From: Phyllobacterium chamaecytisi
GTDB taxonomy: Bacteria; Pseudomonadota; Alphaproteobacteria; Rhizobiales; Rhizobiaceae
DNA length: 64,000 nucleotides
Reading direction: 5' to 3'
Assembly: GCF_020164455.1 (NCBI RefSeq)
Contig: NZ_JAIQWW010000020.1
Span: forward strand, 61,039 to 125,038
Part shown: positions 1-8,632 of the stretch, one piece after another
How the letters are laid out: each line of letters starts with the position of its first letter
Position numbering within the stretch: the first letter of the stretch is position 1
Translations under genes and position numbers: made by a program
The notes under the pieces: generated by a model
Databases searched by the model: none
The model's input: the letters and a program-made list of their open reading frames with translations, nothing else
What the model was told of the DNA's origin: nothing

Positions 1-1058
1 GCCTTGTCGAAGATGTGCAAAGCGCTCGGATCGATATTGAAGCGCTGCGACGCGCCCACTGCGATTTGCGACCGTGGGGGCAAACTTGCTGTCAGGCGCT
101 GGCTGCCGATTGTCGAGGTAACGACCAGTTCCGGGCCGGTCAGTTCGACCACTTCGACCTTTGCCTCGATGGCAAGGCCTGCGTCTTCCGATGACGCCAG
201 TGTCAGACTTTCCGGACGAATGCCTATGATCACATCGCGAGCGCTCGCGGCATTTTCCCGTAATGCTTGGGGGAGGGGGATGCCACTGAGCGAGCCATCA
301 ATGTGCGCGATGCCGTCGGCGACCGTCGCATCCAGCATGTTCATCGGCGGCGAACCAACAAAGCCTGCAACATAGCGCGTGGCCGGGCGATTATAGATCT
401 CATCCGGAGTGGCAAGCTGCTCGATCTGACCATCGCGCATGACGGCGATGCGGGTTGCGAGCGTCATCGCCTCGATCTGGTCATGCGTCACATAAACAAT
501 CGTGGTGCCAAGCATCTGGTGCAGGCGCTTGAGCTCAGTTCGCATCTCCATGCGCAGTTTCGCATCGAGATTGGACAAGGGCTCGTCGAAAAGAAATATT
601 TGCGGATCGCGCACCAGTGCCCGGCCGATGGCAACACGCTGTCGCTGACCTCCGGAAAGCTCGGATGGCTTGCGGCCAAGCAGATTTTCGATCTGCAGGA
701 TTTTTGCCGCCTTTTGCACGGCCTCGGTGCGTTCGGCCGCAGGTACATTGCGCATCTCAAGGCCAAAGCCGATGTTTCGCGCCACGGACATGTTCGGATA
801 AAGCGCATAGGACTGGAACACCATGGCGATGTCGCGGTCCTTGGGATGCACACCGGTGACCGAGCGATCACCGATGCGCACGTCACCGTCTGTCGCTTCG
901 GCGAGCCCTGCAATGATGTTGAGAAGCGTGGACTTGCCGCAGCCGGAGGGACCGAGGAGGACGAGGAATTCGCCGCTGGCGAGCGACAGGTCGATGCCCT
1001 TCAGCGTTTCGACGGCGCCATAGCGCTTGCGAACATTAATGAGCTCGAGCGCACTCAT
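1..1058 (-). CDS. Carbohydrate ABC transporter ATP-binding protein (UgpC/MsmK/MalK type), 3' end cut by window
   Basis: ATPase energising the importer encoded upstream in the same operon. Reading the minus strand from the ATG at 1058 gives about 352 residues with no stop before the window edge; the family is usually 350-370 aa, so only a few residues are missing. Walker A GPSGCGKST is at residues 36-44, the signature LSGGQ at 134-138, Walker B FLFDEP at 155-160 and the switch His in VTHD near 192. A C-terminal extension of about 120 residues matches the regulatory TOBE/MalK domain. The ATG overlaps the kinase stop by 4 nt (ATGA), so the two are translationally coupled. The substrate is not readable from this subunit. 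Confidence 0.93.
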   Translation of the reverse strand, partial: MSALELINVRKRYGAVETLKGIDLSLASGEFLVLLGPSGCGKSTLLNIIAGLAEATDGDVRIGDRSVTGVHPKDRDIAMVFQSYALYPNMSVARNIGFGLEMRNVPAAERTEAVQKAAKILQIENLLGRKPSELSGGQRQRVAIGRALVRDPQIFLFDEPLSNLDAKLRMEMRTELKRLHQMLGTTIVYVTHDQIEAMTLATRIAVMRDGQIEQLATPDEIYNRPATRYVAGFVGSPPMNMLDATVADGIAHIDGSLSGIPLPQALRENAASARDVIIGIRPESLTLASSEDAGLAIEAKVEVVELTGPELVVTSTIGSQRLTASLPPRSQIAVGASQRFNIDPSALHIFDK

Positions 1059-1999
1059 AGAGCTTCCTCCGGTGGTGTTTGCGGATCTTCGCCATCATAG
1101 CGGCGCGGAATGGTGGCGATGGCTTTGGACGCAACGCGAACTCCAGCAGCAAGGCTTGCCCCGAGCGTTTGGCCGCTTGCCAGCGCGGCGACGAAGGCGG
1201 CATTGAACACGTCACCGGCACCAATCGTATCGGCAACCTGAACAAGGGGCGCCGTTACCGAGACAAGCCTGTCATCGGAGCCGACGGCCAGTGCCCCATC
1301 GGGTCCTCGCTTGACGACAACGATGGCATCCCTCGGCATCAACGCCTTGAGCCTGTGCGCGGCCTCGGCAGGCTCGACGCTGTTGGCGAGGCGCGTCGTT
1401 TCGACCTCATTGAACAGGGCGATGTGGCAGCGTGCCAGCCACCCGCACGCCTTGATGCGGTTGGTCTCGGTCCAGCCATCGATCGGCCAGCCGGTATCGA
1501 GCGCAATGCGGATATCATTGGCATCGGCCCAATCGAACAATTCGTCATATTGTGCAACGAGGGCGTCGGTCAGGAAGGAGCCGCAAAGGATGGCGGTGCC
1601 GCCCTTCAGCCGCCCGGTGTCGAGCGTCGTAATGACGTCGAGCCAGGACAATGCCGCTATGTGACCGCGCGTCGTAAAGAAAGTACGCTCGCCATTCGGG
1701 TGGGTAATGCCGACGGAAAGTGTCGTCCCCATGGGTGCAACCGGCCAGCGCGCTGAATGCTTGCCGAAACCCTGGCGCAGCCATTCGCCGAACTGGTCAT
1801 TGCCGACATTGGCGGCGATCTGGAAATCGACACCGAGCCCATCCCAGGTCAGCGCGGCATTGCCGGCCGAGCCGCCGACGCGCAGTTCGTCGTAATCCAC
1901 CATGATCTCGGTTCCGGGCGTCGGCCATGGATCGGCCGGGCCGAGGATCAAATCGACATTGACGTTTCCGATGACGGCGAGTGGCTGCATCGCTCTCAC
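1055..1999 (-). CDS. PfkB-family carbohydrate kinase
   Basis: A ribokinase/PfkB sugar kinase of 314 aa, normal length. The substrate-side motif VGGSAGNAA is near residues 41-49 and the anion-hole/catalytic motif DTIGAGD lies at 257-263, with Asp263 the expected base. It probably phosphorylates the sugar brought in by the surrounding ABC system. The first possible start is a GTG at 1999 that overlaps the stop of the SIS gene; an ATG three codons later (1990) is the alternative. Together with the SIS protein this gives a kinase plus phosphosugar isomerase/deglycase pair, the same pairing as FrlD/FrlB for fructosamines. That substrate is inference only; an amino sugar is equally possible. Confidence 0.88.
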   Translation of the reverse strand: MRAMQPLAVIGNVNVDLILGPADPWPTPGTEIMVDYDELRVGGSAGNAALTWDGLGVDFQIAANVGNDQFGEWLRQGFGKHSARWPVAPMGTTLSVGITHPNGERTFFTTRGHIAALSWLDVITTLDTGRLKGGTAILCGSFLTDALVAQYDELFDWADANDIRIALDTGWPIDGWTETNRIKACGWLARCHIALFNEVETTRLANSVEPAEAAHRLKALMPRDAIVVVKRGPDGALAVGSDDRLVSVTAPLVQVADTIGAGDVFNAAFVAALASGQTLGASLAAGVRVASKAIATIPRRYDGEDPQTPPEEAL

Positions 2000-3018
2000 T
2001 CGTCCCGCGTGATCTTGGTAGAGCGCACCGGCGTGCCGAGATCGGCAACGCGCGCGCCGGCAAAACCAAGCATGAAGTGCTGGGCGGCGGGCAGGAGTGC
2101 AAAAACGGCCGCTATGCCGCTGGCTACGCCCGCATCAATCGTCGTGATGCCTTTGAGCGGCGCTTCCCCAGATGCATCGAACACCACAACCGGCGACCCG
2201 GCTTCCAGTGCCGAGGCAGCCATGCGCGCGACCAATTCCGATGTTGCATCCTTGGCACGGAAGAGGACAACGCCGACTTTGGGTCCGAGCATTTCCATCG
2301 GACCATGGCGCAATTGTCCGCCTTCAAGCGAGAAGCACGGGATGCGGGAAAGTTCGGTGAGGCCGAGCGCAATCGCCTCCGCGATACCCTGCATGCGGCG
2401 ACCGGAGGTTACGACAGCCGATACGTCCGACAATGCGGCGACCGCAGCATCGACATTCGGCTTGCTCTCGGCATTCAAGATGGCGAGCGCTTCAGCCGGA
2501 TCCTCGCCAAGCGCACCGAGCACCGCCAGATGCAGGGCAAAACTGACAGTCAGACTGCGCGTTGCCGCAAAGGCATTCTCCGTACCGCCGGAACCGACCA
2601 GCGACGGCACGGTGCGGGCAAGGGTGGAACCGCCTTCGAGCGTCAAGCCGAAAGCATCGGCCCGCACGCCAGCATCGTCGAACCAGCGCAGGACTTCGGC
2701 GCTTTCACCCGACTGCGAGGTCACGAGAATTGTTTTGCCGACTAATGGTAGCGGCTGGCCAAGCTGTTCCGACAGCGGCAGTGCCACGGCATCGATACCA
2801 AGGCTGCGATACAGCGGCTCGACCGCACGGCCAACCGCATGCGAACCACCCATACCGAGCAGCAGCAGACGCCCGTTCATACGCAAGGATTGGGCGATGG
2901 TCACCGCAAGTGGCGCGGCCGCCTCGAACGAGGAAATCGCATCGGCATTCTGCCGCGCCATTTCTTTCAAGATGGCGATCAGACCGATAGGTTTATTCTT
3001 TTGCGAAGACATGCTCAT
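1996..3018 (-). CDS. SIS-domain phosphosugar isomerase/deglycase-like protein
   Basis: 340 aa with two SIS (sugar isomerase) domains. Visible features are a glycine-rich LLLLGMGGSHAVG strand-loop near residues 50-62, TSQSGESAE near 100, and EGGQLRHGPMEML in the second domain, which corresponds to the RHGP/KHGP element of GlmS, AgaS and FrlB. It has no N-terminal glutaminase domain, so it is not a full GlmS. It should isomerise or deglycate a phosphosugar made by the neighbouring PfkB kinase. It overlaps the upstream permease gene by 4 nt and the downstream kinase by 3 nt. The exact substrate is unknown. Confidence 0.85.
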   Translation of the reverse strand: MSMSSQKNKPIGLIAILKEMARQNADAISSFEAAAPLAVTIAQSLRMNGRLLLLGMGGSHAVGRAVEPLYRSLGIDAVALPLSEQLGQPLPLVGKTILVTSQSGESAEVLRWFDDAGVRADAFGLTLEGGSTLARTVPSLVGSGGTENAFAATRSLTVSFALHLAVLGALGEDPAEALAILNAESKPNVDAAVAALSDVSAVVTSGRRMQGIAEAIALGLTELSRIPCFSLEGGQLRHGPMEMLGPKVGVVLFRAKDATSELVARMAASALEAGSPVVVFDASGEAPLKGITTIDAGVASGIAAVFALLPAAQHFMLGFAGARVADLGTPVRSTKITRDE

Positions 3019-3860
3019 CCTTTGACGCCGCCGCTTGTCAGGCCCGCGATCAGCGCGCGCTGCATGAAGAGACCAACGATGAGCGGGGGGAGGGCGGCAA
3101 GCACACCCGCTGTGGCAATCAATCCGTAGTCCGAAACGCGTCCGCCAGCGAGATCGGCGATCGCAACGGTCAAGGTTTTGGCCCGCTGGTCCGAAGTGAA
3201 CAGCAGGGCATAGAAGAATTCGTCCCAGGCAAGCAGGAACGCGAAGAGTGCAGCGGTCGCCATCACGGGCGCGGCGAGCGGCAAGGTGATCAGCCGCAGG
3301 ATCTGATCCAGCCGGGCCCCATCCATGGTCGCGGCGCTTTCAATCTCGCGCGGGATCGAATCGAAGCCCGATTTCATCAGCCATGTGGTGAATGGCGCTA
3401 GGATGGTGAGGTAAACCAGTGCCAGACCAAAGACATTGTTGAGGAGGCCTGCCCAGGCAAGGGTCATGTAGAGCGGCACGGCCAAGGCGACCGGCGGCAA
3501 CATGTAGGTGGCAATGACTGCATAAAGTGACCAGCCAACGGAAGGTGTGCGCGATACGGCCCAGGCGGAGGGGACGGCTACCATGAGCGCCGCCACAGTT
3601 GCCATGCCGGCAACCTTGATGCTGTTGAACAGCGAGGCAACGAAGGCTTCCCCGGCGCTGTTCGCCACCGAGGAAAGCAGGACACCGTAGCGGGACAGAT
3701 CGACGGTACCGGGCCACCAGTGCAAGGGCTTGGCAATAAGATCCGGCGTCGAGGAAATGCTCATGACGAAGAGCCAGACCACGGGGGCGAGGATCACGAC
3801 GAGAAGAAGCAAAGCGGCGAGATGGACGAGTACCGATGCGGTGAGGCTGCGACGTTCCAT
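3015..3860 (-). CDS. Carbohydrate ABC transporter permease (MalG type)
   Basis: Inner-membrane permease of 281 aa from the ATG at 3860. That start shares one base with the upstream stop (TAATG), and the frame further upstream lies inside the other permease gene, so a longer reading is rejected. It has a hydrophobic N-terminal helix, about six membrane segments, and the EAA loop (EIESAATMDGA, then LPLAAPV) that docks on the ATPase. It pairs with the MalF-type permease next to it. Confidence 0.92.
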   Translation of the reverse strand: MERRSLTASVLVHLAALLLLVVILAPVVWLFVMSISSTPDLIAKPLHWWPGTVDLSRYGVLLSSVANSAGEAFVASLFNSIKVAGMATVAALMVAVPSAWAVSRTPSVGWSLYAVIATYMLPPVALAVPLYMTLAWAGLLNNVFGLALVYLTILAPFTTWLMKSGFDSIPREIESAATMDGARLDQILRLITLPLAAPVMATAALFAFLLAWDEFFYALLFTSDQRAKTLTVAIADLAGGRVSDYGLIATAGVLAALPPLIVGLFMQRALIAGLTSGGVKG

Positions 3861-4741
3861 TATGACACTCCCGCGCTTTTGCGGATCAGGGCGGCATAGG
3901 CGACGGCAAGCACAGTCACCAGCAGGGTGACAATCAGGGCCAGTGATGCGCCCGATCCCGCTCGCTGGAAGGAAAACGCCTCCTGGTAGACGAGGATCGA
4001 CAATGTGCGTGTGCTGTTGGCCGGACCGCCGCGCGTCATGACCCAGATAATGTCGAAGACCTTGAACGCCTCGATGGTGCGCAGGACAAGCGCCACCATC
4101 AAGGGCCCGGCGAGGTAGGGCATGATGACGAAGCGGAAGCGCGACCAGGCACCGGCTCCGTCGACCATGGATGCGGCGGTAATATCGCGCGGCACGGCCT
4201 GAAGGGCGGCGAGCGCAATCAGCGCCACAAGTGGAAAATTCTTCCAGCAATCGGCCACGATAAGCGAGGCGAGGGCAGTGCCAGGCTCGCCCAGCCAGGA
4301 ACGATAGGCATCGATAAGGCCGAACTGCATCAGCATTGCGTTGAGTGCGCCATATTCGGGATTATAGATCAGCCGCCACAGCGTGGCATTGACCACGGTC
4401 GGCAGCGCCCAGGGCAGGATCATCAGCGCGCGCAGGATGGAACGGCCGTAAAACTGCTGGTTGAGAAGCAGGGCGGCAAGAACGCCGATGACCATCTCCG
4501 CCGATACGGACAGGACGGCAAACCAGAAAGTGGTGATCAGCGTGCGCTGAAAATTCGAACCGGAAAGTATCTTCACATAATTATCGAGGCCAACGAAACT
4601 GCCTTCGGTACCGACGAGCTTGGCATCGGTGAAGGAGAGCCGCACCGTATCGACGAGCGGCCAACCGATAATCGCAACCATGACGATCAGAAGCGGCAGC
4701 ATCAGGAGCCATGCGCGGGTGGTGATCCAGGTGCTCGTCAT
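3860..4741 (-). CDS. Carbohydrate ABC transporter permease (MalF type)
   Basis: 293-aa membrane subunit. A hydrophobic first helix (LLMLPLLIVMVAIIGWPLVD) is followed by further spans, and the EAA loop reads DITAASMVDGAGAWSRFRFV with the downstream MPYLAGPL segment. It is a short MalF form without the large periplasmic loop of the E. coli protein, as is usual in rhizobial CUT1 systems. The gene is separated from the binding-protein gene by a 77-nt spacer holding a stem-loop, and joins the next permease by a one-base overlap. Confidence 0.93.
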   Translation of the reverse strand: MTSTWITTRAWLLMLPLLIVMVAIIGWPLVDTVRLSFTDAKLVGTEGSFVGLDNYVKILSGSNFQRTLITTFWFAVLSVSAEMVIGVLAALLLNQQFYGRSILRALMILPWALPTVVNATLWRLIYNPEYGALNAMLMQFGLIDAYRSWLGEPGTALASLIVADCWKNFPLVALIALAALQAVPRDITAASMVDGAGAWSRFRFVIMPYLAGPLMVALVLRTIEAFKVFDIIWVMTRGGPANSTRTLSILVYQEAFSFQRAGSGASLALIVTLLVTVLAVAYAALIRKSAGVS

Positions 4742-4777
4742 GAAATGAAGCCTGCCACGAAATCAATCATTGGGAAA

Positions 4778-4811
4778 AATGAAGGCGGAAGGACTGCCCG
4801 CCGCCTTCATT
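4778..4811 (-). terminator. Stem-loop with T-tract between binding protein and permease genes
   Basis: An 11-bp perfect inverted repeat (AATGAAGGCGG at 4778-4788 with CCGCCTTCATT at 4801-4811) has a 12-nt loop and, on the minus strand, is followed by a run of five T. It sits directly after the binding-protein stop, inside an operon. It is best read as a partial terminator/mRNA 3'-end stabiliser that lets the binding protein be made in excess over the permeases. Confidence 0.7.
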
Positions 4812-4818
4812 ATCGCTA

Positions 4819-6060
4819 TCAGAGGCCGCTGTTCTCGACGGCAGTCTTCAATGCATCCTCAGGGGCGGCCTGCCCGAGAAGAGCTTCCTGAATTGCCTGT
4901 TGCAGTCCTGTCGAAAGTTCCTGATATTTCGGTGTCGTCGGCCGCGGATACATCGCAGCAAGGCTGACTTTGGCCGCCGCAATCAATTCTTCCTGGTTCT
5001 TGGAAACGGCTGGATCATCATAGGAGGAGGACCAGATCGGCAGGCTGAGCTTGGCGTACTGGTTCTGCGTTGCCTGAGACGTCATGAACGTAATGTATTT
5101 CCAAGCCTCGTCCGGATGCTTGCTGGTCGTAGTGATGCCGAGGCCCATGGAACCGTTGACTGCAGAGACGGTGCTTTTGCCTTCAACACCGGGGGCCGGG
5201 ACGACACCGACCTTGCCGGCAACCTTGCTGTCCTTCGGGTCATTGGCCATGTTGTACATGTAGGTCCAGTTAAGGGCGAAGGCAGCTTCGCCATTCTGGA
5301 ACACACGGCGCACGTCCTCTTCAAGGAACTCCTTGGAGTTTGGATTGGTGAGACCGGATTTGTAGCTGTCCACCATGTAGTTGAGTGCGTCGAGACCGCC
5401 GCCCGTCGCGAATACCGGCTTGCCGTCCTTGAGGAAACTGCCGCCATAGGCACTGACCAGCGTGGTGTAATCGCAGATCGCCGCTTCAGCCTGTGACCAG
5501 CTCCAGGCGATGGGCGTTGCAAGCAAGCCCTTGTCCTTGATGATCTTGGCCTGTTCGGCAAGTTCGGTCCAGGTCTTTGGCGGGGTTTTGATGCCGGCCT
5601 TTTCCAGGATTTCCTTGTTGTAGAACAGATATTTCGTGTCGAGAATCCAGGGCATGCCATAGCGCTTGCCGTCATACTCAACCGTGGTCCAGGCACCCGG
5701 AAGCACGCCCGCTTTCATTTCCGGCGTGATCTTGTCGGTTACATCCGCAAGCACCTTGTTGGTTGCATATTCGGCCGGCCAGATCACATCGAAGAGCACG
5801 ACATCATAGCCACCGCCGGATCCTTGGGCGAGGACGGTCTTGTCGTGCAAGCCTTCATAGGGAACGAATTCGAGATTGACCGTCACGTCTGGATTTGCCT
5901 TGGTGAAGGCTTCCGTCATGGCACGGACATCGGCCTCGCTATAGGCCGCCTGCGCCATGAACAGCGCGTTGATCTTGGTCTCTGCATGGGCAGGCGAAGA
6001 CAACGCCGCTCCCAGAAGTGTGGCGCCCAGAAGCGCACTCGTCACGGATTTCAACATCAT
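4819..6060 (-). CDS. Extracellular solute-binding protein, sugar ABC transporter (family 1)
   Basis: 413-aa periplasmic binding protein. A typical Sec signal peptide ends around residue 26 (SSPAHA before ETK). The body is of the MalE/SBP_bac_1 class, with VTVNLEFVPYEGLHDK, KRYGMPWILDTKYLFYNKEIL and many surface aromatic residues. It is the first gene of the operon, 178 bp from the divergent ROK repressor. The size and class indicate a mono- or oligosaccharide or a sugar conjugate; no specific ligand can be read from the sequence. Confidence 0.92.
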   Translation of the reverse strand: MMLKSVTSALLGATLLGAALSSPAHAETKINALFMAQAAYSEADVRAMTEAFTKANPDVTVNLEFVPYEGLHDKTVLAQGSGGGYDVVLFDVIWPAEYATNKVLADVTDKITPEMKAGVLPGAWTTVEYDGKRYGMPWILDTKYLFYNKEILEKAGIKTPPKTWTELAEQAKIIKDKGLLATPIAWSWSQAEAAICDYTTLVSAYGGSFLKDGKPVFATGGGLDALNYMVDSYKSGLTNPNSKEFLEEDVRRVFQNGEAAFALNWTYMYNMANDPKDSKVAGKVGVVPAPGVEGKSTVSAVNGSMGLGITTTSKHPDEAWKYITFMTSQATQNQYAKLSLPIWSSSYDDPAVSKNQEELIAAAKVSLAAMYPRPTTPKYQELSTGLQQAIQEALLGQAAPEDALKTAVENSGL

Positions 6061-6172
6061 TACCTCCTGTTTGACAGCGCTGGCCTCATGGACAGACGCC
6101 TGGTCGTTGCAATCGAGAGCCTTTCGTGACGCGTTTTCGCCAAACCCGTGCTCACATTCCCCTGATCGATTT

Positions 6173-6210
6173 TTATTAAATCAATTCGCTTGACTTATTA
6201 GTTGATGAAT
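6173..6210. promoter_or_regulatory. Candidate ROK-repressor operator/divergent promoter region
   Basis: The 178-bp space between the divergent binding-protein and ROK genes becomes AT-rich here. Two copies of TTATTA (6173-6178 and 6195-6200), each followed by a TCAA/TTGATGAA-like tail, are spaced 22 bp apart, about two helical turns. A TTGACT -35-like box lies at 6190-6195. ROK repressors usually bind AT-rich repeats of this look, so this is a plausible operator; no binding evidence is available. Confidence 0.4.
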
Positions 6211-6238
6211 ATTCTTCTGGTGTCAAGAGGGATGACGG

Positions 6239-7453
6239 ATGGACGGCATACGATCGATACGGGCAAAGAGCGGAACCAACCTCGGCGGTGCGAGTGCGCA
6301 TAACCGCCGCATCATGATCGACGCATTGCGCGTCAATGGTGCGCTGTCGCGGGCCGACCTTGCACGGGCCACCGGACTGACCCCGCAGGCGGTTTCCAAT
6401 ATCATCGAGGAGCTTGCCCGAGACGGTCTGGTGCGCTCACAGGCAAGCGTGCGCAAGGGCAGGGGCCAGCCTGCTACGCCCTATCAGCTTGTGCCGGAAG
6501 GCGCCTTTGCCATCGGCCTGCAGATCGACCGCCACGTAACGCGCACCGTCATCGTCAACCTCGTCGGCGATGTTCTGGTTCAGATGGAAGCCAAGCTGCC
6601 TCCCGGCGGGCCGGCGCAAGGTGTTGTGGTTATTCTCGACTTGATCAGGAAGGCGCGTAACGCGCTGGCGGCACAGGCGCCAGAGGCCGAAAAACGGCTC
6701 GTTGGTCTCGGCGTTGCCATGCCGGGGCCATTTGGCATCAACACGCTTTACGACGACCCCTGGATGATGACGGCGTGGCAGAACTTCCCACTCATGGACA
6801 GGATCGCCGAAGGTACAGGACTCGAAGTTGCGTTGCAGAACGACGCGGCAGCCGCAGCAACTGCCGAACGATTGCTTGGCGCAGCACACGGGCTCGACCA
6901 CGCAATCTGCATCTACTTCGGCTACGGTCTCGGGGCGGGCTTGATCCTCAATGGAGAACTCTATGGCGGCGCGCACGCCAATGCCGGCGAGATCGGTATG
7001 ATGCTTGCGCTGGTGCCGGGTGACGGTCCCGACGTCGAGCCCCTGGAGCATTACGCCTCCATGGCGGCACTTTGTAAACTGCTCGATTTCGATCCATCCG
7101 AACCGGAGCTTTTCGCCATGGTCACCGATGCCATCCTGCGCGGCGGCCCAAAGCTGGAACAGTGGATGGACAGTGTCGCCGAACGCTTGCGCCGGACCGT
7201 GCAAATTCTCGAATCAATCTTCGATCCGCAGACGATCATTCTCTGTGGTGGCGCGCCAAGAGCGCTGATCGATCGCCTTGTCGAGAAGATCGAGCCGTTG
7301 CTGCCCTCGATCGCCGAGCGCTCCCGCCGTTACCCGGAAGCGCGATTGCAGGCAGGGCTTGCCGATCCGTGGTCCGCCGCACTCGGCGCCGCTGCCGAGC
7401 CCATTGCGCGGACTTTCGATCCAAGATTCTCGGCAATACTCAAAACGGTATGA
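6239..7453 (+). CDS. ROK-family transcriptional repressor (NagC/XylR type)
   Basis: 404 aa: an N-terminal winged helix-turn-helix (residues about 20-75, with SRADLARATGLTPQAVSNII) followed by a ROK sugar-kinase-like domain. The start ATG has a GAGGG Shine-Dalgarno 6-10 nt upstream. It is divergent from the sugar ABC operon and so is its likely repressor, released by a pathway sugar or sugar phosphate. The usual ROK zinc signature CxCGxxGC is absent: the matching region runs NAGEIGMMLALVPGDG with no cysteines. It is therefore a zinc-less, probably non-catalytic member. Confidence 0.9.
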   Translation: MDGIRSIRAKSGTNLGGASAHNRRIMIDALRVNGALSRADLARATGLTPQAVSNIIEELARDGLVRSQASVRKGRGQPATPYQLVPEGAFAIGLQIDRHVTRTVIVNLVGDVLVQMEAKLPPGGPAQGVVVILDLIRKARNALAAQAPEAEKRLVGLGVAMPGPFGINTLYDDPWMMTAWQNFPLMDRIAEGTGLEVALQNDAAAAATAERLLGAAHGLDHAICIYFGYGLGAGLILNGELYGGAHANAGEIGMMLALVPGDGPDVEPLEHYASMAALCKLLDFDPSEPELFAMVTDAILRGGPKLEQWMDSVAERLRRTVQILESIFDPQTIILCGGAPRALIDRLVEKIEPLLPSIAERSRRYPEARLQAGLADPWSAALGAAAEPIARTFDPRFSAILKTV

Positions 7454-7469
7454 GGCACAGAAAGGCTTG

Positions 7470-7504
7470 CTATAGCTCATAATCTACGTCAGAGTGAGCT
7501 ATAG
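7470..7504. promoter_or_regulatory. Perfect 10-bp inverted repeat upstream of fic
   Basis: CTATAGCTCA (7470-7479) and TGAGCTATAG (7495-7504) form a perfect inverted repeat with a 15-bp spacer, so the half-site centres are 25 bp apart. The second arm ends 18 bp before the fic ATG, where a repressor would block transcription or translation. The Fic protein carries a C-terminal winged-helix-like segment, so autoregulation is the simplest reading. Confidence 0.6.
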
Positions 7505-7522
7505 AAAGGCGCCCTATCCCTC

Positions 7523-8632
7523 ATGATCTGGAACTGGCAGCAGGCCGATTGGCCGAATTTCACCTATGACGCGACTGCGCTTGAACCACTGGAGCGCCAG
7601 TTCCTGCTGCATTCCGGCGAGTTTTTCGGTGCTTTTCGCCATGTGAATACCGACGACCGGGACACGTTGCGGATCGAGCTGATCAGCGACGAAGCGTTGA
7701 AGACTTCGGAGATCGAGGGAGAATTCCTCAACCGCGACAGCTTGCAAACGTCACTTCGGCAGCAATTCGGTTTGGCGACCGGCAATCACCGTGTTCCCGC
7801 TGCAGAGCGCGGCATCTCCGAGATGATGGTCGACTTGTACCGGACTTTTGCCGATCCCCTCCAACACGATACATTGTTCAACTGGCACAGGATGTTAATG
7901 GCTGGCGAAAGCGATGCCATCCAGATTGGAGGTTACCGCACGCACGAGGAGCCGATGCGGGTCGTGTCAGGCCGTGCCGACAAGCCGACAATCCATTTCG
8001 AGGCACCGCCATCCACACGCATTGTGCGAGAGATGAACGCATTTGCAAGCTGGTTCAACGCGACCGCGCCTAAGGGAAGAAGGGCTTTGCCTGCGCTGAC
8101 CCGAGCCGGGCTGGCGCATCTGTACTTCGTCAGCATTCATCCATTTGAAGACGGCAATGGCCGTATTGGTCGGGCAATCTCTGAAAAGTCTCTCGCCCAG
8201 AATCTCGGGCAGCCTAGCCTCATCGCTTTGGCCTATACCATTCAACGTGCACGCAAAGCCTATTACGACATGCTCGAACGCAGCAACAAAACCAACGAGA
8301 TTACCGCGTGGCTTGTCTATTTTGCCAAGACTGTGCTGGAAGCGCAGCGTACGACACTGGAGCGGGTGGAATTCTACATCGTCAAGGCCAAGTTTTACGA
8401 CCGGGTGCGCGGGCAACTCAACCCGCGTCAGGAGAAAGTCATCGCCCGTATGTTTCGCGCGGGGCTGGACGGGTTCAAGGGCGGTCTCAGCGCCGAAAAC
8501 TACATCAGCATCACCGGAACCTCCCGCGCAACAGCAACGAGAGATTTGGCCGATCTGGTTGTCAAAGGAACGTTGACCCGGACCGGAGAGCGAAGGCACA
8601 CACGCTACCGTCTTGAACTCGATGGTATCTGA
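7523..8632 (+). CDS. Fic-family protein with N-terminal inhibitory helix (probable AMP-transferase)
   Basis: 369 aa. The core Fic motif HPFEDGNGRIGR is complete at residues 206-217, so His206 and the arginines needed to transfer AMP from ATP are present. The inhibitory motif (S/T)xxxE(G/N) is visible as TSEIEG at 61-66, marking a class II, self-inhibited Fic enzyme with the inhibitory helix before the Fic core. The N-terminal 80 residues resemble the DUF4172/Fic_N region. The last 80 residues (ITGTSRATATRDLADLV) look like a winged helix-turn-helix. No antitoxin gene accompanies it. The target protein is unknown. Confidence 0.9.
   Translation: MIWNWQQADWPNFTYDATALEPLERQFLLHSGEFFGAFRHVNTDDRDTLRIELISDEALKTSEIEGEFLNRDSLQTSLRQQFGLATGNHRVPAAERGISEMMVDLYRTFADPLQHDTLFNWHRMLMAGESDAIQIGGYRTHEEPMRVVSGRADKPTIHFEAPPSTRIVREMNAFASWFNATAPKGRRALPALTRAGLAHLYFVSIHPFEDGNGRIGRAISEKSLAQNLGQPSLIALAYTIQRARKAYYDMLERSNKTNEITAWLVYFAKTVLEAQRTTLERVEFYIVKAKFYDRVRGQLNPRQEKVIARMFRAGLDGFKGGLSAENYISITGTSRATATRDLADLVVKGTLTRTGERRHTRYRLELDGI

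Noticed and set aside
1757..3025. 422-aa open frame on the plus strand
   Set aside because: Antisense to the SIS and PfkB genes, with Ser/Pro/Arg-rich composition and no motif.
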